Shown here: piece by piece, positions 17,628 to 25,283 of the stretch | How positions within the stretch are numbered: the first letter of the stretch is position 1 | Layout of the letters: every line of letters starts with the position of its first letter | Source of the DNA: UBA8752 sp002336475 | GTDB lineage: Bacteria; Bacteroidota; Bacteroidia; Flavobacteriales_D; Sanyastnellaceae | Length of the DNA: 64,000 bases | Assembly: GCA_943846755.1 (NCBI GenBank) | Contig: OX044365.1 | Coordinates: forward strand, 2,728,001 to 2,792,000 | Reading direction: 5' to 3' | Notes under the pieces: generated by a model | Database searches by the model: none | What the model was told of the DNA's origin: nothing | What the model saw: only the letters and a program-made list of their open reading frames with translations | Made by a program: the position numbers and the translations under genes

Positions 17628-18215
17628 TTAATCCTTCACTATCTCTGTCTCCAGGCGCTCTTCATGATTGCCAACCATGAAGAAGATGTGCTGATCAGGG
17701 AAGATGTCTCTGAGCTTCTGCAGCATCACTTTGCCCATCTCAAGCTCACCTGCAAAGGATCGCTTCCTGGGATCTTTCTCATATGTGCTGATGCCATAGA
17801 AATCCATGAAGTCACCAGCCAGGAAGATGGTATCAACCTGCTCCATGATTCCAACCTGGACAGCAGCAGTCAGAGCTTCCAGGCTGTGATATGGAATATG
17901 CACATCAGACAGCCACAGGATCTTCTTGCAGTCCCTTGGGAGGATGTAAGGCAGGTATTCAGCTTCATCACTGGCAGGGAAGTCAAAAGGATTGAAGAGC
18001 TGCTTTGAGAAGTCCCTGGATGCTTTGGTGTGCTTCCTGGATCCTTTCCCGCTGGCTCCCCTGTAGAATCTCACCATGCTCCTGGTTGCTTCCAGATCCT
18101 TCCACATCTCTGGTGCTGTGGCGTATGCTTTTTTGGCCAGGGTCAGGCTGGGTGTATTCGGGAACAGCTCAAGGAGCTCCTGAATGAAGAATGCTGCTGG
18201 TGATGATCTGCTCAA
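17628..18215 (-). pseudogene. Calcineurin-like metallophosphoesterase, 3'-truncated (unit 1)
   Basis: It is identical in layout to the intact unit 2 gene at 23675 for its first 190 residues, including LWLSDVHIPYHS, FLAGDFMDFYG and FMVGNHEERLE. It then ends in an unrelated EIVKD tail at the insertion of the small cassette. The C-terminal third with the GHWHRPSDH metal-binding motif is gone, so activity is unlikely. A diverged end of the same gene survives on the far side of the insert near 17000. Confidence 0.8.
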
Positions 18216-18667
18216 TGCTTTTGCCTTTTGTCCACCACAGAGCGCAGGGTGAAGTATCCACCCACAGCTGTGAGGGTCAACACTTCATACAAGCTCACCC
18301 AGGCATCTCTGATGAAGAAGGAGAGATCCATGCTGTCCAGGACGATGAACACCAGGAGGGTGATCACCAGGATCAGCACGATCAATGGCCTGACATTGGA
18401 TGCCAGCCAGGAGGAAGAGCTGGAATCAGCCTGCCACCTTTGGGTGATCTCATTCTCCAGCTCAGTGCGCTGGGCAATCATGATCTGCAGCTGCTCTTTG
18501 TCCTGGGGGCTCATCACCTCATCCTTCTCCAGGAGATTCTTGAGGATGCCCAGTCCACCCCGATCAGGGAGGAGGTCACCAACAGTGTCCAGGATGTGAG
18601 GTGCTTTGCCTTTCAGCCAGGAGCCCAAAGCAGTGCGCTTGATCGGCTTCTGTGTGAGGGGTTTCAC
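18212..18667 (-). CDS. 3TM holin-like protein (unit 1)
   Basis: The 151-residue product matches the GTA/phage 3TM holin type. A soluble N-terminal part (LGILKNLLEKDEVMSPQDKE, then IAQRTELENEITQRWQAD) precedes the signature SNVRPLIVLILVITLLVFIV, and a second hydrophobic region, EVLTLTAVGGYF, ends in RSVVDKRQKH. The start is GTG (VKPLTQKPIKRTALGSW). Holins permeabilise the inner membrane during phage lysis or gene-transfer-agent release. The downstream phosphoesterase starts at TTG within its stop (TTGA), implying coupling. Units 2 and 3 have near-identical intact copies, the best-kept gene of the array. Confidence 0.75.
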   Translation of the reverse strand: MKPLTQKPIKRTALGSWLKGKAPHILDTVGDLLPDRGGLGILKNLLEKDEVMSPQDKEQLQIMIAQRTELENEITQRWQADSSSSSWLASNVRPLIVLILVITLLVFIVLDSMDLSFFIRDAWVSLYEVLTLTAVGGYFTLRSVVDKRQKH

Positions 18668-18830
18668 ACTGCAAGAATGTCAAGCCTAACCATTCCAGGG
18701 GTAAACTTGCAGCACAAGGAATTCAGATCCTTTTCAAATCATGTCCAAGTGTGACGGATAGTGTGACGGAATGGGAGCTGAAGTCTGAAAGGCCTGGAAT
18801 CATTGGGGGTCAGAGGGGGTGTCTACACTT
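18668..18830 (+). promoter_or_regulatory. Conserved right end of unit 1 with arm-type repeats
   Basis: No gene is seen. This non-coding block is shared by all units: AGCCTAACCATTCCAGGGG, then a variable stretch with two direct GTGTGAC copies (18750-18770), then GGCCTGGAATCATTGGGGG and the GGGGGTGTCTACACTTCC run-in to the core. The GTGTGAC pair is kept in pattern, not exact sequence, in unit 3 (GTGTGACACATAGTGTGACA) and weakly in unit 2. Such paired repeats beside an att core resemble recombinase arm sites; this is inference. Confidence 0.5.
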
Positions 18831-18843
18831 CCGCCGGCTCCAC
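18831..18843 (+). repeat. att core copy 2
   Basis: CCGCCGGCTCCAC (one change from the ssrA end) joins the right end of unit 1 to a second-family cassette beginning ATGTAAAGTGGACTTTAC. Confidence 0.8.
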
Positions 18844-18845
18844 AT

Positions 18846-18861
18846 GTAAAGTGGACTTTAC
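18846..18861. promoter_or_regulatory. Palindrome at cassette left end
   Basis: GTAAAGTGGACTTTAC has 7-base inverted arms around GG. It lies immediately inside the cassette border. The half-sites match those of the XRE-operon palindrome at 33170 (TGTAAAG...CTTTACA), so it may be a repressor or recombinase site. Confidence 0.4.
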
Positions 18862-18891
18862 CTTCCGCGAAGGGTAAAGGGTCATCAAGCC

Positions 18892-19236
18892 TCATTCATT
18901 GCGGTAATGGCAACACTTTGGGAGAGCGTAATAGCAGCTGTCTGGAGCCAAAAACAAAGAGGTGTCGTGACCCGCAAAGGCAACTCGCTTTTGCAAGCTT
19001 GAGTCGGAACACTGCCGAGTCTTGTATCTGACGGTTACCGTTTCGGAGAATTGTTCCCAAGATGCTTGAATGACGCCTTTGATTTGAAGACTTTGTACGA
19101 TGTTCTCTTGACACCATGGGCAACATCCGCTCGCACGAAAAGTGGTCGTAGTTTTTGATTGTCCCAATGCGTGCGCCGAAATCAACAACAATAGCGAAAA
19201 GCAGAATAGGTGAGGTATAAAGCGAATTTCAATCAT
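18892..19236 (-). CDS. Secreted heavy-metal-associated (HMA-like) domain protein
   Basis: The 114-residue product has a signal peptide (CFSLLLLISAHALGQ) and a single ferredoxin-like HMA-type domain: TTTFRASGCCPWCQENIVQS carries the CxxC metal site (CPWC), followed by VIQASWEQFSETVTVRYK. Family members bind Cu, Zn or Hg and act as periplasmic chaperones or scavengers. The CCPWC version is unusual compared with the usual GMxCxxC. It lies in a second-family cassette, reading towards the att core. The start gives a plausible leader; a shorter start is possible. Confidence 0.65.
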   Translation of the reverse strand: MIEIRFIPHLFCFSLLLLISAHALGQSKTTTTFRASGCCPWCQENIVQSLQIKGVIQASWEQFSETVTVRYKTRQCSDSSLQKRVAFAGHDTSLFLAPDSCYYALPKCCHYRNE

Positions 19237-19303
19237 TACAAGCGCCGTAGGAGAAAAACGATTTGTTCAATCGCCAATATACCAATCCAAAGGTGGATAA
19301 TCA

Positions 19304-19349
19304 CTTCACCAAGTCGGGGTATGAGGGTGTTCGGCTTCAGTCCTGCTGG
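19304..19349 (+). repeat. Cassette right-end repeat, copy 2 (diverged)
   Basis: This runs from CTTCACCAAGTCGGGG to GGCTTCAGTCCTGCTGG. It is joined to ATGCGG rather than a TCCAC core, so it may be an inactivated end between the two cassettes. Confidence 0.6.
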
Positions 19350-19410
19350 ATGCGGATGGAGGACGGTTGCCAGAGGGAAATATTTGGAGGATTTGATCGT
19401 TGAAAGGACC

Positions 19411-20289
19411 ATGTGGAATTCCAATTTGGTGACGGGGGGTGTTGTGCTCGCGTTTGTCTGGGTGTCGGTCTCGTGGAGTTCGTGCAACAAGGAGCCGCAG
19501 CCTGAAGGGCGAACCGCCCTCGAGCATGCCTACGAATGCGAGGCTGTGCTGGGTCCACTGCCTCGGTTTTCATGCGCGGATGCGGTGCTGGTGCCTGTGA
19601 CCAAGAATGGCATCCCCCTGACGCCAGAGCAGGCAGGAGAAGGGGAGACCAACGATCCGAGCCTGTGCGATTGTCCGGCGGCATTCGGCAAGGCCTGTGA
19701 TCCGGGGTTCCGCGTCGGGCGATACACCGGGCTGAATCAGGATGGCACGCCCAATGAGGATGTCGTGTTCCTGACCAATTGTCGGGATGGAGGTTTGGGT
19801 GTGATTGGTTACAAATTCTCGACTGGCGAGACGTGCTTCTTGCACATCAACAATGAGACGACGGGTGCGTTTGATTTGGACATTCCGAGGCCAGGTGAGG
19901 AGGACTACAACACCAGCTGGCAGTGGCCCAACGTGGTGGCGCACGACAACTGCCAGAACTGCCACATGGCCAGTCCATTCTTGCATTCGCCTGCCGTCGA
20001 TCAGCTGAAGAATCCCGAAGACACGACAGAGCTGCTTGTGCCCATCACTGGAAATGGCCCGTATTCCATTGTAGGTGCTGAGTTTGGGCCGTTGTATGAT
20101 TCAGACATCGACAATAGTTGCACCTCGTGCCACCGTCCGCAATGCACCGAGCAATGGCAGAATTACCCGCTCGACGAGCTTCAAATGCCTGCGCCGTTCA
20201 CCAATGCGACAGAATTTGACCACAGCTCAATATCCAATGCCGACCGCCAGGCCATACGGGATTGGTGTGCCACGTTGGATTTTAATTGA
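19411..20289 (+). CDS. Di-heme cytochrome c-type lipoprotein
   Basis: The chosen ATG gives a lipoprotein signal (VVLAFVWVSVSWSSCNKE). The 292-residue protein has two CxxCH heme-binding motifs, CQNCH (about residue 187) and CTSCH (about residue 238), and a C-terminal IRDWCATLDFN like cytochrome-type peroxidase or DUF-type di-heme proteins. Other cysteines (CDCPAAFGKAC, TNCRDGG, GETCFLH) suggest a disulfide-stabilised N-terminal domain. It should be a membrane-attached electron carrier; partner and substrate are unknown. The stop codon lies inside the right-end repeat of its cassette, which ties the gene to that module. Confidence 0.75.
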   Translation: MWNSNLVTGGVVLAFVWVSVSWSSCNKEPQPEGRTALEHAYECEAVLGPLPRFSCADAVLVPVTKNGIPLTPEQAGEGETNDPSLCDCPAAFGKACDPGFRVGRYTGLNQDGTPNEDVVFLTNCRDGGLGVIGYKFSTGETCFLHINNETTGAFDLDIPRPGEEDYNTSWQWPNVVAHDNCQNCHMASPFLHSPAVDQLKNPEDTTELLVPITGNGPYSIVGAEFGPLYDSDIDNSCTSCHRPQCTEQWQNYPLDELQMPAPFTNATEFDHSSISNADRQAIRDWCATLDFN

Positions 20290-20330
20290 CCAAATCAGGG
20301 TTGATGGTGTTCGGCTTCTGTCCTGCTGGG
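20286..20330 (+). repeat. Cassette right-end repeat, copy 3
   Basis: This 45-base copy closely matches the one at 17067. It overlaps the cytochrome stop codon and abuts TCCACTTTTT, the left end of unit 2. Confidence 0.7.
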
Positions 20331-20362
20331 TCCACTTTTTCAGTGTGCAAAACGCATATTAG

Positions 20363-20655
20363 TGCCTCATCAGCTTTGACAGATGGAACAGCTCCACCCT
20401 GGTCACAGAGCTGACAGGTGATGGGGTCCTGGCGGCTCTCATTGGCATGGGCTATGCAAGCCAGTTTGCTCCGCTCCGAGAGCTTGAACGCTTCACCGTT
20501 GAGAAGAAGCTGGTAACATCAAGCTGGACAAAGCCAGGAGCCAGGACAAGATTGATGGGGTGATGTCACTGAATTGCGCGGTGGCTGAGTGGATGACCAG
20601 GACAGCAGCAGATCCCAATGAGATTCCAGATGATTACCAAATCCGCACACTATGA
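20363..20655 (+). pseudogene. Terminase large subunit C-terminal relic (unit 2)
   Basis: Near-identical to the unit 1 relic, with the preceding TAG, FDRWNSSTLVTELTGDGV and, after the frame change, KLDKARSQDKIDGVMSLNCA. Small differences around the deletion joint (EKKLVTS) make the break slightly different from the other units. Confidence 0.7.
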
Positions 20656-20880
20656 GCCCAACCCAGATCACCCCACCATCCGATTGATGAGAAAGCTGAG
20701 CACCCGCCAGGGATTCATTGATGAGGTGTACACCAGGCTGCCAGCAGAGAAGACAATGTTGAAGCATACTGGTCAGTGGAGTATGATCACATGAGCTTCT
20801 TTGACCGTCCCAGGTACAGTGGCCATGAGAGCTTCAAAACAGCCCTGAGCAAGGCCAGGAAGAAGTGGATTGGACTTTGA
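20652..20880 (+). pseudogene. Small phage-type ORF, frameshifted (unit 2)
   Basis: A homologue of the 76-codon ORF of unit 1. It has a base change after the start (MSPTQITPPSD then stop) and a lost base at the TMLKHTG position, while the end still encodes FFDRPRYSGHESFKTALSKA. Confidence 0.6.
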
Positions 20881-20894
20881 TATAGCTCTCGCTT

Positions 20895-22469
20895 TTAGTC
20901 CCAAACGCAACGAACAGAAAAGCCAGCTTGACGATTGATGACCAAGCTTCGCTTGATGCTCTCTTTATCGGCGGCAAGTCCTCTATACCAAGCGCTTGAA
21001 CTACCATTAGGCGAAGAAGTCCACAAGAGTGCGCTCTCACCTGCATCGAAGAAGTCTCCGAAATCAGATGTTCGGTAGCCACCGGGTAAACCTGAAAAAT
21101 TGCTGGTATTCATGCCATTTCCTCCATTATTCCAACCATAATTCGTCTTCATTTGGGTGCCTTGATCCGAGCCTCGCCATCCCGTTGAATCCGCGTCGCT
21201 TACAGACATTCCCAGAGTCATCTCCATCTCCATCCACTCCTCGTCCGATGGCACATGCCACCCGCTCGGGCACACGCTGCGCTCGTCACTTACAGCAAAA
21301 AAGTTATACAGCAATCCAAATTCTTCTATGTTGCTTTCGTTATTTTCATAGAAACAGGCGGCTCCGGCGTTGGTTTCAATCCAATCTGATTGACTTAATC
21401 CGGTTAAAATCGAATCCCCGTTTGAGTATTGCCCTGACCTCAGGTTTTCTGCAAACCAGCACTGCTCGCCGATGAGGACGGTGGCGTAGTCGTAGCCTTG
21501 ATACTGGTTATAGGATCGCCGCAAGCCCAAGTGTGTGTAACACTGCCCAAACGTTGAGAGCACCTCGAGAACATCGCCTACTCCAGTGCAGCCATCGAGG
21601 TCAGTATCGGTAGGGTTGGCCACGATACATGATGAGGTGTTGCTGTCCCAAACTGTGCCTTCTCCGCAGTACAAGCAGCCAAACTCACAGGTGCCGTCAT
21701 CGAGATTGGCTGATAAGTCATAATTGCACGCGCTCGAATCTATGCAGCCGAAGGCGGGAAATGCAGCCAGATAGAGAGTTTGAATTTCGGTTTCAGTTAA
21801 TGCTCTGTCCCAGACTCCTAAATCATCGACCTCTCCATTTGAGTCAGGATAAGCGTTACTCACTCTTGAAGCGGTCAATTGCATCGGTTGAGTGCTGATT
21901 TGATGGTTGAATAGTAGCGAGCCTTGTAGTGCTAGTGAGCCGTTGATGTAGAGTTCAGATTCTTCCTGCTCACCAAGGTAGATGGCTGCGACGTGGAACC
22001 ATTCGCTTATCTCGAAGTTCACCAGTGTATATGAATCTGTCCCTCTTGCAGTTACTGTTATTCCAGTTGAGTCTTGGAATGGAGGCAGAGGGGCAGGGCC
22101 GATGAAGAAATTACTATTAGAGGCAATGCTGTTCTGGTATTTCTGTAGTCGGGGAATGGCCCCAATCTCTGATTTAACCCAAAAAGAAAATGTCTTGTCT
22201 CCCCCTGTTGTTACACCAAAAGCATCATCGGTACCAAAGTCAACTAGGCCATCCCCTTGGATTTGGATAGCACTTTCCGGAGTTCCCCATCGATCTATGA
22301 CGTAGGCTACTTGTGTTGTTGTGCCGTGCAGAGCAGCGTCATGGGCGTCGAGGGAGTTGCCATCAAATGGGTACCAGGCGACCAAGCCATCGGTGGGCAC
22401 ATAATTAGGGACTTGGGCGCGTGCGACGAGCGTCACCGCTCCAAAAAGGAGGAGGAACAAGCGTTTCAT
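20895..22469 (-). CDS. Secreted LamG-FISUMP protein (cargo of unit 2)
   Basis: The 524-residue product has a signal peptide (MKRLFLLLFGAVTLVARAQ), then NYVPTDGLVAWYPFDGNSLD and a LamG-type beta-sandwich (to about residue 235), a GCIDSSACNYDLSANLDDGT repeat, a Cys-rich CEFGCLYCGEGTVWDSN, a dockerin-like DLDGCTGVGDVLEVLSTFG and a full FISUMP domain (GYDYATVLIGEQCWFAENLR, SVCPSGWHVPSDEEW, GGYRTSDFG, AGFSVRCVWD). The short segment before FISUMP reads LGLRRSYNQ, although the shifted frame would give the family WACGDP; two compensating indels near a GTGTGTGT run (21531-21538) explain this. It should be exported; glycan or surface binding is inferred. Confidence 0.82.
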   Translation of the reverse strand: MKRLFLLLFGAVTLVARAQVPNYVPTDGLVAWYPFDGNSLDAHDAALHGTTTQVAYVIDRWGTPESAIQIQGDGLVDFGTDDAFGVTTGGDKTFSFWVKSEIGAIPRLQKYQNSIASNSNFFIGPAPLPPFQDSTGITVTARGTDSYTLVNFEISEWFHVAAIYLGEQEESELYINGSLALQGSLLFNHQISTQPMQLTASRVSNAYPDSNGEVDDLGVWDRALTETEIQTLYLAAFPAFGCIDSSACNYDLSANLDDGTCEFGCLYCGEGTVWDSNTSSCIVANPTDTDLDGCTGVGDVLEVLSTFGQCYTHLGLRRSYNQYQGYDYATVLIGEQCWFAENLRSGQYSNGDSILTGLSQSDWIETNAGAACFYENNESNIEEFGLLYNFFAVSDERSVCPSGWHVPSDEEWMEMEMTLGMSVSDADSTGWRGSDQGTQMKTNYGWNNGGNGMNTSNFSGLPGGYRTSDFGDFFDAGESALLWTSSPNGSSSAWYRGLAADKESIKRSLVINRQAGFSVRCVWD

Positions 22470-22561
22470 TTGGTTAAGGATTGAAATCGAAAATACGACT
22501 GATTCTTTTTGGTTGCCAGGGTTTACCAGGAACGGCCTCCCCCCTGGGGATTTTCGCGGCC

Positions 22562-22756
22562 ATGAGTATCATCAGCCGGATTCTCGGCAACCCATCCAAA
22601 AAGACCAAGCAGGAGAGTGAACAGCGGGGGCAATTTGTGGCCCCTTCCAGGTTTGCTGCTTTCCTCGGGCTGGGCACTATAATCGGGATGACAGTCTCAG
22701 CCCCAGGTTCCTGGGATCTTCCAGGGCAGCATATGAGAGACTGTATCCCCAGGTGA
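22562..22756 (+). CDS. Short portal-N-terminus-like ORF (unit 2)
   Basis: Same 64 codons as in unit 1, with Arg for Thr at one position (APSRFAAFLG). The out-of-phase YERLYPQVKDAILGG frame again runs into the ATGA start of the next gene. Conservation of the two-frame arrangement is notable, but translation is unproven. Confidence 0.4.
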   Translation: MSIISRILGNPSKKTKQESEQRGQFVAPSRFAAFLGLGTIIGMTVSAPGSWDLPGQHMRDCIPR

Positions 22757-22805
22757 AGGATGCGATCCTGGGAGGTGATGAGGTGATCCTGGAAATAGTC
22801 AGCGC

Positions 22806-23205
22806 ATGAGATCCAGGGGAAGGCAGAAGGGAGGGAGCAGGCATGGACCTGAATCAGAGTACACGATCCAGAAGAGCATCTGTGAGCTGCTTGATCTGAA
22901 GGCTCCCTGGCTGCTTGTACTGTGCATCAGCTGGAGGTGTCAGGACCAGCATTGCAGAAGCCAGGAGGATGAAGGCCACAGGCTACAAGAGGGGCTTTCC
23001 AGATCTGTTCTTCTATGAGCCCAGGGAAGGATTCATGGGGCTGGCCATTGAGCTGAAGAGACCCCAGGGATCAGCCACCAAGGATCAGAAGAAGTGGAAG
23101 CAGGACCTGGAAGCCAGGGGATACCAGGCAGTGATTGCCAAGGGCAGGGAGGCATGCCTGGAGATCATCCGGGAATACTTCAAAGAAGACAATCTGGATC
23201 TGTGA
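22806..23205 (+). pseudogene. VRR-NUC nuclease, frameshifted (unit 2)
   Basis: The gene matches the intact unit 1 copy except for one extra C in CTGGCTGCTTGTACTG (about 22913), which shifts the frame after LKAPWLL. The downstream frame still encodes the catalytic FPDLFF and IELKRP motifs. A restart at an internal codon would lose the first 37 residues. Confidence 0.7.
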
Positions 23206-23230
23206 TTACATTGCAAGACAATCTTGAATC

Positions 23231-23674
23231 ATGAAAAAAATTGTGCGCATTTTTCTGCTCGTGGCAGCTTTTGCTGCTGTGATCAGCTTCTTCAGTGATA
23301 CTGATTCCAGCACCAGCACAAAATCAGCCGAACCAGCTGCAGCTCCATACAAATCACCACCACCCACCAAGAGGCCGAATGTAGAATTCTACATTAATGT
23401 AGAATTCGCCTATGGTTTCAAGTTTGTCAAGCTCAGGGTGTACAGCTGCAAGCCATGCAGTGAATCACAGGCCAACAGCGCTGCAAGACTCCTGGCAGAA
23501 TCAGGCAAGGTGACTGCCCATGCCTTCTTTGATATGGATGATGCAGCCTTCAAGGATCTTGAGGCTAAGATCAGCAGCGCTGGCAGCTTTGTCAATGCAG
23601 AGCAGATCATCAATGCAGCCAATCCAAAACAATTCAGAAGGGTCATGGCCAATGGCAAGATGATGGCTCAGTGA
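23231..23674 (+). CDS. Small exported CxxC protein (unit 2, intact)
   Basis: The 147-residue product has an N-terminal hydrophobic leader (MKKIVRIFLLVAAFAAVISF), a Ser/Pro/Lys linker (PYKSPPPTKRPNVEF), then a compact domain with VKLRVYSCKPCSESQANSAA and a C-terminal PKQFRRVMANGKMMAQ. The CxxC spacing recalls thiol-disulfide or lipid-anchored proteins, but no thioredoxin fold is clear. Function unknown; position before lysis genes could suggest an envelope role. Residues YINVEF come from an 18-base palindromic duplication absent in unit 1. Confidence 0.6.
   Translation: MKKIVRIFLLVAAFAAVISFFSDTDSSTSTKSAEPAAAPYKSPPPTKRPNVEFYINVEFAYGFKFVKLRVYSCKPCSESQANSAARLLAESGKVTAHAFFDMDDAAFKDLEAKISSAGSFVNAEQIINAANPKQFRRVMANGKMMAQ
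23378..23407. repeat. Palindromic 18-mer with partial duplication
   Basis: AATGTAGAATTCTACATT is a perfect palindrome, followed directly by another AATGTAGAATTC. Unit 1 has only one 12-base copy. It adds six codons in frame. Confidence 0.8.
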
Positions 23675-24667
23675 TCAGATCACCTGGCCATTCTGGATGC
23701 GGATATTCTGCACCGAGGCCTGGCCTTCATCAATGGTGATCACAGCACAGCCATGCCCCCAGTTGTTCAGTGGCATGTACTCTGGATTGAGCTCACACAG
23801 GCAGCCTGTTGACCAGGCGCGGATCACATTCCCATTCACATCATTCTCAGCATGATCAGAGGGCCTGTGCCAATGGCCACAGATCGCTGATGTTTTTGCC
23901 TTGAGCATTAGAGCCCTGGCTGGAAAGACTCCACCGGATCCTCTTCCGAATTCATGACCATGCATCAGGACCAGATCTCCAGCATGGCAGACCCGCTTCC
24001 CATTGATCACATGGATGCCCAGTGCTTCAAATCCCAGCAGCTCCTGGATCTTGAATTGATCACAGTCCAGCAGTTCAGGTGCCTTCACCCGCATGTATCT
24101 CTCCAGGCGCTCTTCATGATTGCCAACCATGAAGAAGATGTGCTGATCAGGGAAGATTTCTCTGAGCTTCTGCAGCATCACTTTGCCCATCTCCAGCTCA
24201 CCTGCAAAGGATCGCTTCCTGGGATCTTTCTCATATGTGCTGATGCCATAGAAATCCATGAAGTCACCAGCCAGGAAGATGGTATCAACCTGCTCCATGA
24301 TTCCAACCTGGACAGCAGCAGTCAGAGCTTCCAGGCTGTGATATGGAATATGCACATCAGACAGCCACAGGATCTTCTTGCAGTCCCTTGGGAGGATGTA
24401 AGGCAGGTATTCAGCTTCATCACTGGCAGGGAAGTCAAAAGGATTGAAGAGCTGCTTTGAGAAGTCCCTGGATGCTTTGGTGTGCTTCCTGGATCCTTTC
24501 CCGCTGGCTCCCCTGTAGAATCTCACCATGCTCCTGGTTGCTTCCAGATCTTTCCACATCTCTGGTGCTGTGGCGTATGCTTTTTTGGCCAGGGTCAGGC
24601 TGGGTGTATTCGGGAACAGCTCAAGGAGCTCCTGAATGAAGAATGCTGCTGGTGATGATCTGCTCAA
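23675..24667 (-). CDS. Calcineurin-like metallophosphoesterase (unit 2, intact)
   Basis: The 330-residue product carries the full metal-binding set of the calcineurin-like family: LWLSDVHIPYHS (DxH), FLAGDFMDFYG (GDxxD), MVGNHEERLE (GNHE), LVLMHGHEFG and ICGHWHRPSDH (GHxH). Phage copies of this fold act as phosphatases or nucleases on DNA or nucleotides. The N-terminal 95 residues are a basic helical extension (KKAYATAPEMWKDLEATRSM). The start is TTG in a TTGA overlap with the holin stop. Units 1 and 3 have only fragments, so this is the sole complete copy. Confidence 0.85.
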   Translation of the reverse strand: MSRSSPAAFFIQELLELFPNTPSLTLAKKAYATAPEMWKDLEATRSMVRFYRGASGKGSRKHTKASRDFSKQLFNPFDFPASDEAEYLPYILPRDCKKILWLSDVHIPYHSLEALTAAVQVGIMEQVDTIFLAGDFMDFYGISTYEKDPRKRSFAGELEMGKVMLQKLREIFPDQHIFFMVGNHEERLERYMRVKAPELLDCDQFKIQELLGFEALGIHVINGKRVCHAGDLVLMHGHEFGRGSGGVFPARALMLKAKTSAICGHWHRPSDHAENDVNGNVIRAWSTGCLCELNPEYMPLNNWGHGCAVITIDEGQASVQNIRIQNGQVI

Positions 24668-25119
24668 TGCTTTTGCCTTTTGTCCACCACAGAGCGCAGG
24701 GTGAAGTATCCACCCACAGCTGTGAGGGTCAACACTTCATACAAGCTCACCCAGGCATCTCTGATGAAGAAGGAGAGATCCATGCTGTCCAGGACGATGA
24801 ACACCAGGAGGGTGATCACCAGGATCAGCACGATCAATGGCCTGACATTGGATGCCAGCCAGGAGGAAGAGCTGGAATCAGCCTGCCACCTTTGGGTGAT
24901 CTCATTCTCCAGCTCAGTGCGCTGGGCAATCATGATCTGCAGCTGCTCTTTGTCCTGGGGGCTCATCACCTCATCCTTCTCCAGGAGGTTCTTGAGGATG
25001 CCCAGTCCACCCCGATCAGGGAGGAGGTCACCAACAGTGTCCAGGATGTGAGGTGCTTTGCCTTTCAGCCAGGAGCCCAAAGCAGTGCGCTTGATCGGCT
25101 TCTGTGTGAGGGGTTTCAC
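24664..25119 (-). CDS. 3TM holin-like protein (unit 2)
   Basis: Same protein as at 18212 with identical signature SNVRPLIVLILVITLLVFIV and GTG start. It is coupled to the intact metallophosphoesterase by the TTGA overlap. Intact in every unit, which argues for either recent copying or selection. Confidence 0.75.
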   Translation of the reverse strand: MKPLTQKPIKRTALGSWLKGKAPHILDTVGDLLPDRGGLGILKNLLEKDEVMSPQDKEQLQIMIAQRTELENEITQRWQADSSSSSWLASNVRPLIVLILVITLLVFIVLDSMDLSFFIRDAWVSLYEVLTLTAVGGYFTLRSVVDKRQKH

Positions 25120-25283
25120 ACTGCAAGAATGTCAAGCCTAACCATTCCAGGGGTAAACTTGCAGCACAAGGAATTCAGATCCTTTTCAGTTAACAACTGC
25201 AGGTGGACAAATAGGGTGACAAAAGTGATCCCGCTCTCTGAAAGACCTGGAATCATTGGGGGTCAGAGGGGGTGTCTACACTT
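25120..25283 (+). promoter_or_regulatory. Conserved right end of unit 2
   Basis: A gene-free block like that of unit 1. The variable part has a weaker repeat pair (GGTGGACAAATAGGGTGACA, 25201-25220) before the conserved GGAATCATTGGGGG run-in. Confidence 0.45.

Larger units (their letters stand above)
17035..17640 (+). mobile_element. Second-family cassette fragment inside unit 1
   Basis: This stretch interrupts the metallophosphoesterase gene of unit 1. It consists of a right-end repeat (17067-17111), an immediately adjoining left end (CCACATGTAAAGTGGACTT, 17114-17132) and one gene for a small membrane protein. The same left end follows the att core at 18841, and the right-end repeat ends the cassettes at 19349 and 20330. 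A diverged esterase C-terminus (RIRHGEVL) remains just upstream at about 16996-17025. The exact right border near 17640 is uncertain. Confidence 0.55.
12951..18843 (+). mobile_element. Array unit 1 (phage-derived, ssrA-integrated)
   Basis: The unit spans from the ssrA core to the next core. Order: terminase C-terminal relic, 76-codon ORF, reverse LamG-DUF1566-FISUMP pseudogene (cargo), portal-like ORF, VRR-NUC nuclease, exported CxxC protein, a small foreign insert (17035-17640), truncated metallophosphoesterase and holin, then a right end with GTGTGAC repeats. Backbone genes use AGG/AGA for most arginines, unlike the host genes with CGN. No integrase is present. It is the most diverged of the three units, but the only one with an intact VRR-NUC frame. 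Confidence 0.8.
18841..20330 (+). mobile_element. Second-family cassettes between units 1 and 2
   Basis: This segment fills the junction of units 1 and 2. It starts with the CCACATGTAAAGTGGACTT left end used at 17114 and ends with the 45-base repeat next to TCCACTTTTT, the left end of unit 2. An internal repeat copy at 19304-19349 divides it into two one-gene pieces: a heavy-metal-binding protein and a di-heme cytochrome. Each is 0.5-1 kb. No recombinase gene is present. Confidence 0.6.

Noticed and set aside
17067..20330. Chromosomal integron with attC sites
   Set aside because: One gene per module plus a terminal repeat is suggestive, but the repeat lacks recognisable R'/R'' attC core motifs and no integron integrase is in the window.
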